DNA of 64,000 bases, taken from positions 4,747,001-4,811,000 of the forward strand of contig NZ_CP076457.1 of the NCBI RefSeq assembly GCF_018866325.1, read 5' to 3'. Of the stretch, positions 15,947 through 23,740 are shown piece after piece (within the stretch, counting starts at the first letter, position 1; the number at the start of each line of letters is the position of its first letter). This DNA comes from Streptomyces sp. YPW6 (GTDB taxonomy: Bacteria > Actinomycetota > Actinomycetes > Streptomycetales > Streptomycetaceae). The position numbers and the translations under genes are program-made. The notes under the pieces are model-generated. The model worked only from the letters and a program-made list of their open reading frames with translations. It did no database searches and had not been told where the DNA came from.

Positions 15947-17250
15947 GCGGGCGGACCATCGCCGACCGCTACGAGCTGGCGACCGTACTCGGCCAGGGCG
16001 GCATGGGCCAGGTGTGGACGGCGTACGACCGGCGCCTGGACCGCCGCGTCGCCGTCAAGCTGCTGCGCCCCGACCGCGTCGCCGGGCCCACCGGCAGCGA
16101 CGCGGCCGACGAACTGCGCCGCCGGTTCGTCCGCGAGTGCCGGGTCACCGCCCAGGTCGACCACCCGGGCCTGGTCACCGTCCACGACGCGGGCAGCGAC
16201 GGCGCCGACCTCTACCTCGTCATGCAGTACGTCGAGGGCGCCGACCTCGCCGATCATCTGGCCGAGCAGGAGCCGTACCCCTGGCCGTGGGCCGTCGCGA
16301 TCGCCGCCCAGCTCTGCGCCGTCCTCTGCGCGGTGCACGCCGTGCCGATCGTCCACCGCGACCTCAAGCCCCGGAACGTGATGGTCCGCCCCGACGGCAC
16401 CGTCACCGTCCTCGACCTGGGCGTCGCCTCCGTGCTCGACACCGACACCACCCGCCTCACCCACACCGGTTCGCCCATCGGATCCCCGGCCTACATGTCC
16501 CCCGAGCAGGCGATGGGCGGCGCGGTCGGCCCGTACACCGACCTGTACGCCCTCGGAGTCCTGCTGCACGAACTCCTCAGCGGAGACGTCCCGTTCGCCG
16601 GGTCCACCGCGCTGGGCGTCCTGCACCGCCACCTCTACGAAGCCCCGGTCCCGGTCCGGCAGCAGCGCCCCGAGGTGCCCGTCGCGCTGGAGGCCCTCGT
16701 CCTGCGCCTGCTGGCCAAGGACCCCCAGGAGAGGCCCGCCTCCGCCCAGGAGGTGTACGAGGAGCTGGCCCCGCTGCTGCCGAAGCAGGGGACCCCCGCC
16801 GGGCCGCTCGACCCGACCCGCCCCTTCCTCCGGCCGCACGCCCCCTGGCCGGACCGGGCCGCCACCCCGGCCCCCGTGCCCGCGCCCGCCGCCTTCGCCG
16901 GGCCGCCGCCGGCCCCGTCGGCCCGCCGTCCTTCACCCGGCCCCGGCCGCCCTCCCGTCCCCGGCCCGCTCCACCCCTGCCGCTCCCGCCCGCCCCGCCA
17001 CCCCGCCGCCCGGCCGGCTGGACGTGGCGCGGGCCGTGGACGAGGTGAAGAAGCTGCTCGGCGAGGGCCGGATCACCCAGGCCGTGGACGTCCTCGGCGC
17101 CACCCTCCCGGCCGCTGCGGCCGAGCACGGCGAGCACTCACCGGTCGTGCGCATCCTGCGCAAGCAGTACGCGGCGACGCTCATGGACGACGGCCAGTAC
17201 CGCCGAGCCCTGCCCGAACTGCGCCGCCTCGCCGAGGACCGCACCGCTGA
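15943..17250 (+). CDS. Serine/threonine protein kinase, C-terminus shifted out of frame
   Basis: The Hanks-type kinase domain covers about residues 8-280: glycine loop VLGQGGMGQVW, catalytic lysine VAVKLL, catalytic loop HRDLKPRN near 139, metal motif DLG in place of DFG, and SPAYMSPEQ. After about residue 325 this frame becomes low-complexity Arg/Pro/Gly to the stop. The +1 frame instead reads a normal Pro/Ala linker into the TPR-like protein at 17024-17587. A one-base frame change between about 16915 and 16935 would join them, so this gene is probably the 5' part of one split gene. The start GTG overlaps the preceding stop. No membrane helix is seen. Confidence 0.85.
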   Translation: MSGRTIADRYELATVLGQGGMGQVWTAYDRRLDRRVAVKLLRPDRVAGPTGSDAADELRRRFVRECRVTAQVDHPGLVTVHDAGSDGADLYLVMQYVEGADLADHLAEQEPYPWPWAVAIAAQLCAVLCAVHAVPIVHRDLKPRNVMVRPDGTVTVLDLGVASVLDTDTTRLTHTGSPIGSPAYMSPEQAMGGAVGPYTDLYALGVLLHELLSGDVPFAGSTALGVLHRHLYEAPVPVRQQRPEVPVALEALVLRLLAKDPQERPASAQEVYEELAPLLPKQGTPAGPLDPTRPFLRPHAPWPDRAATPAPVPAPAAFAGPPPAPSARRPSPGPGRPPVPGPLHPCRSRPPRHPAARPAGRGAGRGRGEEAARRGPDHPGRGRPRRHPPGRCGRARRALTGRAHPAQAVRGDAHGRRPVPPSPARTAPPRRGPHR

Positions 17251-17587
17251 GGCGGGCCCGGCCGACGCCCAGGCCCTCCAGTTCCGTCACGACGCGGCCC
17301 AGTGCCTGGAACAGCTCGGCGAGGCCGGGGCGGCGCTGGTCGAGTACCGCGCGGTCCTCCCGTACTACGAGAACGCCTACGGGTCGGTCACCTCCGATCC
17401 CGGCCGCGCCCTCGACATCCGGCACCGCATCGGGCAGCTGCTCCTGGCGGTCGGCGACCACACCGCGGGCCGGGCCCAGCTCCAGGCGCTGCTGTACGAC
17501 GCCGAGCGCACCTACGGGCCGCACCACCCGCTGCCCATGGACCTGCGCCGCCGGCTCAGCCACCAGCGGGACGTCCGCGGAGGCTGA
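17024..17587 (+). CDS. TPR-like C-terminal domain of the kinase, in the +1 frame
   Basis: This frame encodes 187 residues of helical repeats resembling tetratricopeptide repeats (LPELRRLAEDR, ALQFRHDAAQCLEQLGEAGAALVEYRAVLPYY, HRIGQLLLAVGDHTAGRAQLQALL). It has no ribosome binding site at GTG 17024. Its frame is open upstream to about 16920 as a Pro/Ala-rich linker. Many Streptomyces protein kinases end in such repeats, so this is most likely the detached C-terminus of the kinase, separated by an indel or sequencing error. Independent translation is possible but not supported. Confidence 0.7.
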   Translation: MARAVDEVKKLLGEGRITQAVDVLGATLPAAAAEHGEHSPVVRILRKQYAATLMDDGQYRRALPELRRLAEDRTAEAGPADAQALQFRHDAAQCLEQLGEAGAALVEYRAVLPYYENAYGSVTSDPGRALDIRHRIGQLLLAVGDHTAGRAQLQALLYDAERTYGPHHPLPMDLRRRLSHQRDVRGG

Positions 17588-17699
17588 CAGGACGCCGGAG
17601 GGCCGCTCGTCGCCGACCACATCCCCAACTCCTCCCGAATCGTTGGTCGAATCAGTGGCACAGCCCACATCCACTGCCTAACATCGATCACCGCAAGGC

Positions 17700-17719
17700 T
17701 TTGTGCACCGATGCACAAA
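17700..17719. promoter_or_regulatory. Perfect palindrome upstream of the SurA-like lipoprotein
   Basis: TTTGTGCA (17700-17707) and TGCACAAA (17712-17719) are a perfect 8-bp inverted repeat around a 4-base centre, 20 bases before the TTG start. It is a good operator or hairpin candidate and overlaps the alternative GTG start at 17703, which argues against that start. Confidence 0.55.
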
Positions 17720-17738
17720 CTCTCCCCGGGAGGCTCCT

Positions 17739-18392
17739 TTGCACCGCCGTCGTCGCACCGCGCTCTCCGTCCTCGCCGCAACGCTCGTCGCCGCACCGCT
17801 CCTGTCGGCCTGCGGCAACCAGGCCCACCCCGGTGCCGCGGCCGTCGTGGGCGGCGAGCGGATCGAGGTGTCGGCGGTCCAGGAGCGGGCCGCGGAGGTC
17901 CGCACCGCCCAGGAGAGCTCCCCGCAGGCCGCCCAGCTGGTCAACAAGTCGGGCCAGCTCAACCGCGCCAAGCTGCACGGTCTGATCTTCGGCCGGATCC
18001 TCGACCGCGCCGCCGAGGACGCGGGGGTCACCGTCTCCCGCAAGGAGATCCAGGAGATGCGTCAGGCCGGCCTCGCCCAGCAGGGCGGCGAGGAGCAGTT
18101 CGAGGCGATGATGCTCCAGCAGCGCTGGGTGGCCCCGGACCAGATCGACGGCGACATGCGCCAGGAGGTCCAGCTCCCGAAGCTGGCCCGGGCGCTCGGC
18201 GCGGATCTGGGCACGCCCGCCGGCCAGCAGGTCGTCGGAGAGGCCCTCACGAAGGCGTCCAAGGCCCTCGACATCGACGTCAACCCGCGCTTCGGCACCT
18301 GGGACGACCAGAAGATGCAGCTCGGCAACTACAGCGCGCCCTGGATCACCCAGCGCACCGAGTTCACGCCGGAACAGCCGACGGGCGCCTGA
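17739..18392 (+). CDS. SurA N-terminal-like lipoprotein
   Basis: This 217-residue protein starts at TTG 17739 behind GGGAGG. The signal peptide (LHRRRRTALSVLAATLVAAPLLSAC) ends in the lipobox LSAC, so it is a lipidated extracytoplasmic protein. The mature part resembles the N-terminal chaperone region of SurA/PrsA proteins: an initial VVGGERIEVSAVQERA strand-helix, a long helical middle and VTVSRKEIQEM. No parvulin-type isomerase domain is present, so it would act as a holdase if it acts in folding. In Streptomyces this gene normally precedes mazG. Confidence 0.88.
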   Translation: MHRRRRTALSVLAATLVAAPLLSACGNQAHPGAAAVVGGERIEVSAVQERAAEVRTAQESSPQAAQLVNKSGQLNRAKLHGLIFGRILDRAAEDAGVTVSRKEIQEMRQAGLAQQGGEEQFEAMMLQQRWVAPDQIDGDMRQEVQLPKLARALGADLGTPAGQQVVGEALTKASKALDIDVNPRFGTWDDQKMQLGNYSAPWITQRTEFTPEQPTGA

Positions 18393-18541
18393 GCGGGCGG
18401 GCCGAAGGCCCCGGAGGCAGCCCGACGGCCGGAGGCAGACCGACGGCGGAGGCGATCCGTGCCGGGGAGGCAGGCCGACGGCGGGTCCGCCGCCGGACCT
18501 GATCCGCCACGAGAGGCGGGCCACACCCCGAGGCGGGTCCT

Positions 18542-18600
18542 CCGCCCGGCCAGGCCCCGCCTGGCCAGGCCCCGCCCGGCCAGGCCTCCGCCCGGAGGCA
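18542..18600 (+). repeat. GC-rich short tandem repeats before mazG
   Basis: The unit GGCCAGGCCCCGCC recurs three times, about 15-16 bp apart. The preceding stretch (18410-18475) holds diverged copies of a GGAGGCAG...CCGACGGC unit. The whole 253-bp gap between the lipoprotein gene and mazG consists of such repeats and shows no gene. Confidence 0.6.
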
Positions 18601-18645
18601 GGTCCGCCGCCCGGCCGGGTCCGCCGCCGGAGGTAGGTTCGCAGG

Positions 18646-19650
18646 GTGAACGCCGAAGCCCCCGACACTCCCGTCGAGACCCCCGCCGACCCCGGCCGCA
18701 TCGTCCTGCTCACCGCCAGCCACCGGGTCGCGCCCGGTCTGCTGTCCTGGCCGGCCTGGCAGACCCTGCGCGCCGCCGACCGCGTCCTCACCGCGGACCC
18801 GGACCAGCCGCAGCTGCCCTACCTCCGCGAGGCGGGCGTACGCGTCGAACACGCCGCCCCCTCCGCGGACGAACTGGTCGCGGACTGCGCGGGCGGCCGG
18901 ACGGTGGTCGTCCTGACCGGCGGAGAGGGCAACGCCCCCCTCACCGACGGCCTGGCCCGCCTGGGCGGCTCGGGCCGGGTGGCCATGCCGGACCTGGAAC
19001 TGCTCCCCGGCTCGTACGACCTCCCCGGCGCCCGCCTCCTCGACCTGGTCCAGGTCATGGACCAGATCCGCCGCGTCTGCCCCTGGACCTCGCAGAAGAC
19101 CCACCGGGGCCTCGCCAAGTACGCCATCGAGGAGGCGTACGAACTGGTCGAGGCGATCGAGGACGGCGACCGGGACGAACTCCGCGAGGAACTGGGCGAC
19201 GTCCTCCTCCAGGTCGTCTTCCACGCGCGCATCGCCGAGGAGGACCCCGACGAACCCTTCGCCATCGACGACGTGGCGGGCGGCCTCGTCGAGAAGCTGA
19301 TCCACCGCCACCCGCACGTCTTCGGCGACGAGACCGCCGAGACCCCCGAGGACGTCCACGCGCACTGGCTGCGCACCAAGGCGATCGAGAAGCAGCGCAC
19401 CTCGGTCACCGAAGGCGTCCCGCTCGGCCAGCCGGGCCTGGCCCTCGCCGCGAAGCTCGGCAGCCGCGCCCGCACGGCCGGCCTCGACGTCCCCCTTCCC
19501 ACCGGCGACCCGTCCTCCGGCAACGCCATCGGCTACGACCTCCTCGCCCTCGCCGTCGCCGCCGAGGCGAACGGCACCGACCCGGAAGCCGCCCTGCGCG
19601 CGGCGGCCCGGGCGTACCGGGACGCGATCCTGGCGGCGGAGGAGGCGTGA
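18646..19650 (+). CDS. mazG: MazG family nucleoside triphosphate pyrophosphohydrolase
   Basis: MazG hydrolyses non-canonical nucleoside triphosphates to monophosphates. This 334-residue protein has the MazG domain from about residue 138: QIRRVCPWTSQKTHRGLAKYAIEEAYELVEAI supplies the metal-binding E-x-x-E/E-x-x-D pattern with EELGDVLLQVVFHA. The usual CPWD-x-x-QTH reads CPWTSQKTH here. Residues 18-130 resemble a shortened tetrapyrrole-methylase domain, as in YabN-type fusions. The GTG at 18646 follows GGAGGT. The gene overlaps the P450 start by 4 bp (GTGA). Confidence 0.93.
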   Translation: MNAEAPDTPVETPADPGRIVLLTASHRVAPGLLSWPAWQTLRAADRVLTADPDQPQLPYLREAGVRVEHAAPSADELVADCAGGRTVVVLTGGEGNAPLTDGLARLGGSGRVAMPDLELLPGSYDLPGARLLDLVQVMDQIRRVCPWTSQKTHRGLAKYAIEEAYELVEAIEDGDRDELREELGDVLLQVVFHARIAEEDPDEPFAIDDVAGGLVEKLIHRHPHVFGDETAETPEDVHAHWLRTKAIEKQRTSVTEGVPLGQPGLALAAKLGSRARTAGLDVPLPTGDPSSGNAIGYDLLALAVAAEANGTDPEAALRAAARAYRDAILAAEEA

Positions 19651-20987
19651 ACGACAGCCCCGACACCCGCGCCCCCGAGCGCTCCGCCTGCCCCCACAGC
19701 GCCACCATCCCCGACAGCGCCCCCGAACTCTTCACCTGGGAGTTCGCCTCCGACCCCTACCCCGCCTACGCCTGGCTCCGCGAGCACCGCCCCGTGCACC
19801 GCACCGCGCTGCCCAGCGGGGTCGAGGCCTGGCTCGTGACCCGGTACGGGGATGCCAGGCAGGCGCTCGCCGACGCGCGGCTCTCCAAGAACCCCGCCCA
19901 CCACGCCGAGTCGCCGCACGCCAAGGGGAAGACGGGGATTCCGGGGGAGCGCAAGGCGGAGCTGATGACGCATCTGCTCAACATCGACCCCCCGGACCAC
20001 ACCCGGCTGCGCCGGCTCGTGTCCAAGGCGTTCACCCCGCGCCGGGTCGCGGAGTTCGCGCCCCGCGTGCAGGAGCTGACGGACCGGCTCATCGACGGGT
20101 TCATCGAGGAGGGGAAGGCCGATCTCATCCACGACCTCGCCTTCCCGCTCCCCATCTACGCCATCTGCGACCTGCTCGGCGTTCCCCGCGAGGACCAGGA
20201 CGACTTCCGGGACTGGGCGGGCATGATGATCCGGCACGGGGGCGGGCCGCGCGGCGGGGTCGCCCGGTCGGTGAAGAAGATGCGCGGCTATCTCGCCGAA
20301 CTCATCCACCGCAAAAGGGAGAACCCCGGCGACGACCTGATCTCCGGACTGATCCGGGCCAGCGACCACGGCGAGCACCTCACGGAGAACGAGGCGGCCG
20401 CGATGGCGTTCATCCTCCTCTTCGCCGGCTTCGAGACGACCGTCAACCTGATCGGCAACGGCACCTACGCGCTCCTGCGCCACCCCGAGCAGCGGGCCCG
20501 GCTGGAGGCGTCCCTCGCGGCGTCCCCGGACCTGGAGGAGAGCGACCTGCTGGCGACCGGGCTGGAGGAACTGCTCCGGTTCGACGGGCCGGTAGAGATG
20601 GCGACCTGGCGGTACGCCACCGAGCCGCTGACCCTGGGCGGCCAGGAGATCGCCGCCGGGGACCCCGTACTCGTGGTGCTCGCGGCGGCCGACCGCGACC
20701 CGGAGCGCTTCACGGATCCGGACACACTGGACCTTGCACGGAGTGACAATCAGCACCTCGGTTACGGGCACGGCATCCACTACTGCCTGGGGGCCCCGCT
20801 GGCCCGCCTCGAAGGGCGGACCGCGCTGGCCACGCTCCTGAGACGCCTGCCTGACCTGCGACTTGCTGAAGAACCTGCCGATTTGCGGTGGCGCGGCGGG
20901 CTCATCATGCGCGGACTGCGCACGCTTCCGGTCGCGTTCGAGCCGGGAAACCGTTCCGAGGAAAGTGACACGCTGTCAACTCTGTGA
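19647..20987 (+). CDS. Cytochrome P450
   Basis: This 446-residue protein is a soluble bacterial class P450. The I-helix oxygen-binding segment is LLFAGFETTVNLI, where Glu replaces the more common acidic-Thr arrangement only slightly. The K-helix ELLRFDG gives the ExxR region and the haem-binding loop is LGYGHGIHYCLGAPLAR with the axial Cys. The start GTG overlaps the mazG stop. No ferredoxin or reductase gene is adjacent, so redox partners are elsewhere. The family position between mazG and rpf genes is conserved in Streptomyces; the substrate is unknown. Confidence 0.95.
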   Translation: MNDSPDTRAPERSACPHSATIPDSAPELFTWEFASDPYPAYAWLREHRPVHRTALPSGVEAWLVTRYGDARQALADARLSKNPAHHAESPHAKGKTGIPGERKAELMTHLLNIDPPDHTRLRRLVSKAFTPRRVAEFAPRVQELTDRLIDGFIEEGKADLIHDLAFPLPIYAICDLLGVPREDQDDFRDWAGMMIRHGGGPRGGVARSVKKMRGYLAELIHRKRENPGDDLISGLIRASDHGEHLTENEAAAMAFILLFAGFETTVNLIGNGTYALLRHPEQRARLEASLAASPDLEESDLLATGLEELLRFDGPVEMATWRYATEPLTLGGQEIAAGDPVLVVLAAADRDPERFTDPDTLDLARSDNQHLGYGHGIHYCLGAPLARLEGRTALATLLRRLPDLRLAEEPADLRWRGGLIMRGLRTLPVAFEPGNRSEESDTLSTL

Positions 20988-21014
20988 CTTTTACGTGATC
21001 TGCGCTGCATCGAC

Positions 21015-21044
21015 TTGTGACACACGTTCGAGTCCCGCTAGGTT
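21015..21044 (+). promoter_or_regulatory. Promoter of the first rpf gene
   Basis: TTGTGA (21015-21020) and TAGGTT (21039-21044) are spaced 18 bp and fit the Streptomyces housekeeping consensus. They leave a leader of about 115 bases before the ATG at 21164. That leader does not show the ydaO features found upstream of the second rpf gene. Confidence 0.5.
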
Positions 21045-21163
21045 CACGGTTCGACGCGTCGGCCGCATGGTGCTCACGCGTCACTGGTGCACCGACGCAG
21101 GCACGTAATCCCGCTGCGCGGAGCTCAGGTCACTCGCTTGTCAGTCGCACGGAAGGCATACCC

Positions 21164-22237
21164 ATGGGCTCCGCGAACGGCAGACACCGCCGCCCTCGCC
21201 AGGCACCCGCCATCGTCGTCGCCGCAGGCGTGACGGGATCGGCCATCGCCATCCCGCTGCTCGGGGCGAGCGGCGCCACCGCCGCCGAGGCCACCACCTG
21301 GGACCGGGTCGCGGAGTGCGAGAGCGGCGGCATGTGGAGCGCCGACCTCGGCAACGGCTACTACGGCGGGCTCCAGTTCTCGCAGGAGACCTGGTCGGCG
21401 TACGGCGGAACGGAGTTCGCACCCCGCGCCGACCTCGCCAGCCGGTCGCAGCAGATCTCCGTCGCCGAGAAGGTCCTGGCGGACCAGGGCCCCAAGGCAT
21501 GGCCGAGCTGTGCGGTGATCTCGGGGCTCGCGGTGGACGGCAGCCTGCCGGGCGTCGACCCGGGCACCGCGCCGGCCCCCGACCCGACGGCCACCCCGAC
21601 CGACGACGCGGACGCGTCCGGTGAAGCGGATGAATCCGGCACGTCCGGTGAAGCCGGCGAGTCCGGCAAGGGCGGCAAGGGTGACGGGAGCGGGAAGGCC
21701 GAGAAGGGCGGCCCGGCGGGCAAGGGGGACAGTGCCGGCGCGGAGCGGGGCGCCGAAGCCCCCGACCCCGCGGTGACGCCCTCCGCCCCGCCCTCCTCCG
21801 AGGCCCCCGACGCCGCCGACCCCTCCGCCGCCCCCGACGCCTCCCTGGGCAAGGGCGGCAAGCATCGCGGCGCCCCCGCGCCCGAGGAGGCCGGTGCCGG
21901 GCAGGAGGAGGGGCCGCGCGGATCCGGCCGGCACGCCTCGCGGGGTGACGGTGACGCCCGGGACGGCGGTGCGGCGGTCGCCGGTGCGTACACAGTGCAG
22001 CCCGGCGACAACCTCTGGGCGATCGCCGACGCCCAGGAAGTCCCCGGCGGCTGGACCGGTCTGTACGAGACCAACAAGGACCTCCTGGGCTCCGACCCGG
22101 ACCTGATCCTGCCCGGCCAGAACCTGGATCTGGGGCTGGAGCGGAGCCAGGGGCAGGGGCAGGGGCAGGGGCAGGGGGCCGGTCAGGCCGCGCCGCAGGA
22201 TGCCGACGCGTCCGCCGAGGCGCCTGCCGCCAACTGA
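21164..22237 (+). CDS. Resuscitation-promoting factor-like protein with LysM domain
   Basis: This 357-residue secreted protein has a signal peptide ending near AAEATTW. The Rpf muralytic domain follows (WDRVAECESGGMWSADLGNGYYGGLQFSQETWSAYGG), with the catalytic Glu in CESGG. A long Gly/Ser/Asp/Ala-rich linker follows, then a LysM domain (YTVQPGDNLWAIADAQEVPGGWTGLYETNKDLL) and a (QG)5 tail encoded by CAGGGG repeats. It cleaves peptidoglycan during germination and exit from dormancy in related proteins. It is the paralogue of the rpfA product downstream, from which it is separated by a strong hairpin; it corresponds by position to rpfC of S. coelicolor. Confidence 0.92.
   Translation: MGSANGRHRRPRQAPAIVVAAGVTGSAIAIPLLGASGATAAEATTWDRVAECESGGMWSADLGNGYYGGLQFSQETWSAYGGTEFAPRADLASRSQQISVAEKVLADQGPKAWPSCAVISGLAVDGSLPGVDPGTAPAPDPTATPTDDADASGEADESGTSGEAGESGKGGKGDGSGKAEKGGPAGKGDSAGAERGAEAPDPAVTPSAPPSSEAPDAADPSAAPDASLGKGGKHRGAPAPEEAGAGQEEGPRGSGRHASRGDGDARDGGAAVAGAYTVQPGDNLWAIADAQEVPGGWTGLYETNKDLLGSDPDLILPGQNLDLGLERSQGQGQGQGQGAGQAAPQDADASAEAPAAN
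22148..22177 (+). repeat. CAGGGG hexanucleotide repeat, five copies
   Basis: Five exact copies of CAGGGG encode Gln-Gly dipeptides near the C-terminus of the first Rpf protein. Changes in copy number keep the reading frame. Confidence 0.9.
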
Positions 22238-22274
22238 GTCAATTCGGGAAAACACCCCGAAAACAGAGGCAGTT

Positions 22275-22318
22275 AAGAGACCTATGTCCACTTTGCGTAA
22301 GTGAGACATGGGTCTCTT
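22275..22318 (+). terminator. Strong terminator between the two rpf genes
   Basis: A 14-bp outer stem (22275-22288 with 22305-22318, one G-U pair) continues after a one-base bulge into a 5-bp inner stem CACTT/AAGTG with loop TGCGT. It is followed by TTG. It separates the first rpf transcript from the riboswitch-controlled rpfA unit. Confidence 0.85.
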
Positions 22319-22493
22319 TGCTTCAACTCACGCGCCCCTTCCGGTCCCTTCGCGCACATCGCCCCCGACCTGCGGAAACGCCCCATCGGTTGCCGCGAGT
22401 TCGAGTCGATTGCCCCCTATGTCCGTCTTTGAATGTCGGGCTTGCCTGTGTTTACGGTCTAAGCCGCTCGCACCGCGGGCCCCGTCGACCGTC

Positions 22494-22690
22494 ACGCCGA
22501 ATCCTGCCGTCGGTCGGAGGGAACAGACGCGTAAGCGCCGTAGGCAGGAGCGGGGGACCCAGGTAGGCCGCCGGGTCCGCACGATCCCCTTCCGGGGGGC
22601 GTACGGGACCGGCTTGGGGTGGAGCCGTGCGCAAGGACGCACGGCCGGGCAACTCATCAGCCCGAACCCGACAGCTCACCTCGTAGGCGT
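22494..22690 (+). ncRNA. ydaO-yuaA (cyclic di-AMP) riboswitch
   Basis: The leader of rpfA carries the ydaO consensus: P1 strand ACGCC (22494-22498) pairs with GGCGT (22686-22690). The conserved blocks GGAGGGAACAG, CGGGGGACCCAGGTAGG, CTTGGGGTG, GGGCAACTC and CAGCCCGAACCCGACAGCTC occur in the family order. The 3' side ends only 19 bases before the rpfA start. In S. coelicolor rpfA is a known target of this riboswitch, which lowers expression when c-di-AMP binds. Confidence 0.92.
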
Positions 22691-22709
22691 CGGTGAGGAG
22701 ATTCGTTCC

Positions 22710-23417
22710 ATGCTGCTGAACAGCAAGGGCAAGCACCGCCGCCCGTCCAAGGCCACCCGTCTCGCGACCCTCGCCGGTGTCGCCGGTGCCGCCGTCGCCG
22801 TCCCGCTGATGGGTGCGACCAACGCCTCCGCCGCCTCCGTCGAGACCTGGGACGCCGTCGCCCAGTGCGAGTCCGGTGGCAACTGGTCCATCAACACGGG
22901 CAACGGCTACTACGGCGGGCTGCAGTTCTCGCAGTCCAGCTGGGCCGCCGCCGGCGGTACGCAGTACGCCGCGCGCGCCGACCTGGCCTCCAAGGACCAG
23001 CAGATCGCCACCGCCGAGAAGCTTCTCGACATGCAGGGTCCGGGCGCCTGGGCCTGCGCCGGCGCCGGCGGCCTCACCAACGACGGTGTGGACCCGGGCG
23101 TGAACCCCGGCGGCTCCGGCCAGTCCGCCAGCAAGCCCGAGCAGGCGCAGCCGCAGCGTCAGGCCGAGCAGCCCACGACGCGCAGCGAGCAGCGCGAGGC
23201 CCCCAAGGCCGAGAGCAAGAAGACCGTCACCACCCCGACCGGCGACAAGGTCAAGAAGGGCGACGGCGAGTACAAGGTCAAGTCCGGCGACACCCTGAGC
23301 AAGATCGCTCAGAAGGAAGGCGTCAAGGGCGGCTGGAGCAAGCTCTTCCAGCTCAACGACGACATCGTCGAGGACGCAGACCTGATCTTCCCGGGTCAGC
23401 AGCTCCACCTGAAGTAA
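22710..23417 (+). CDS. rpfA: Resuscitation-promoting factor RpfA
   Basis: This 235-residue secreted peptidoglycan hydrolase starts at ATG 22710 behind GGTGAGGAG. After a signal peptide (cleavage near NASAASVETW) comes the Rpf domain with catalytic Glu in CESGGNWSINTGNGYYGGLQFSQSSW. A Gln/Lys/Pro-rich linker and a C-terminal LysM domain (YKVKSGDTLSKIAQKEGVKGGWSKLFQLNDDIV) follow. It promotes spore germination by muralytic activity in Streptomyces. Expression is under the ydaO riboswitch directly upstream, and the terminator at 23476-23516 ends the unit. Confidence 0.95.
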   Translation: MLLNSKGKHRRPSKATRLATLAGVAGAAVAVPLMGATNASAASVETWDAVAQCESGGNWSINTGNGYYGGLQFSQSSWAAAGGTQYAARADLASKDQQIATAEKLLDMQGPGAWACAGAGGLTNDGVDPGVNPGGSGQSASKPEQAQPQRQAEQPTTRSEQREAPKAESKKTVTTPTGDKVKKGDGEYKVKSGDTLSKIAQKEGVKGGWSKLFQLNDDIVEDADLIFPGQQLHLK

Positions 23418-23475
23418 TCGCCGTCTCTCCTCCTCGGAGGGAGGGTGTCCGGCGGCATCCTCCCTCGCACGGCTT

Positions 23476-23516
23476 CCCGGCCCGGCGCGCTCTTCCCCCC
23501 AGCGCGCCGGGCCGGG
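23476..23516 (+). terminator. rpfA terminator
   Basis: CCCGGCCCGGCGCGCT (23476-23491) and its exact complement (23501-23516) form a 16-bp stem with a 9-base C-rich loop, followed by TTCTT. This is a classical strong hairpin, 58 bp after the rpfA stop. Confidence 0.88.
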
Positions 23517-23565
23517 TTCTTCGTGAGCGGTGGGCGTCCGGAGGGCCGCGTGCGTTCACCTCTTG

Positions 23566-23593
23566 TTGTTACCGCCCAGTAGATTTCTAGAGT
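23566..23593 (+). promoter_or_regulatory. Probable eno promoter
   Basis: TTGTTA (23566-23571) and TAGAGT (23588-23593) are separated by 16 bp. A leader of about 140 bases would precede the eno GTG. The rest of the 323-bp gap between rpfA and eno shows only the rpfA terminator and the AAGGAG ribosome binding site. Confidence 0.45.
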
Positions 23594-23740
23594 TCTGCCC
23601 CGTTATGCAGGCTCTTGGGTCCTTTTTCGTCCCAGGAGGCGGGCGGGCGGCCGACGGACGCGGCCGGGCCGGATAGGCTCGTGTCGCAAGGCCACAGTGA
23701 CCCTGCACAACCAGTGTCAGATCCCAGAAGGAGATGCCTC

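Noticed and set aside
18392..18645. Possible CRISPR-like or attachment repeats before mazG
   Set aside because: Units are short, GC-only and irregular, with no constant spacers; they look like simple slippage repeats.
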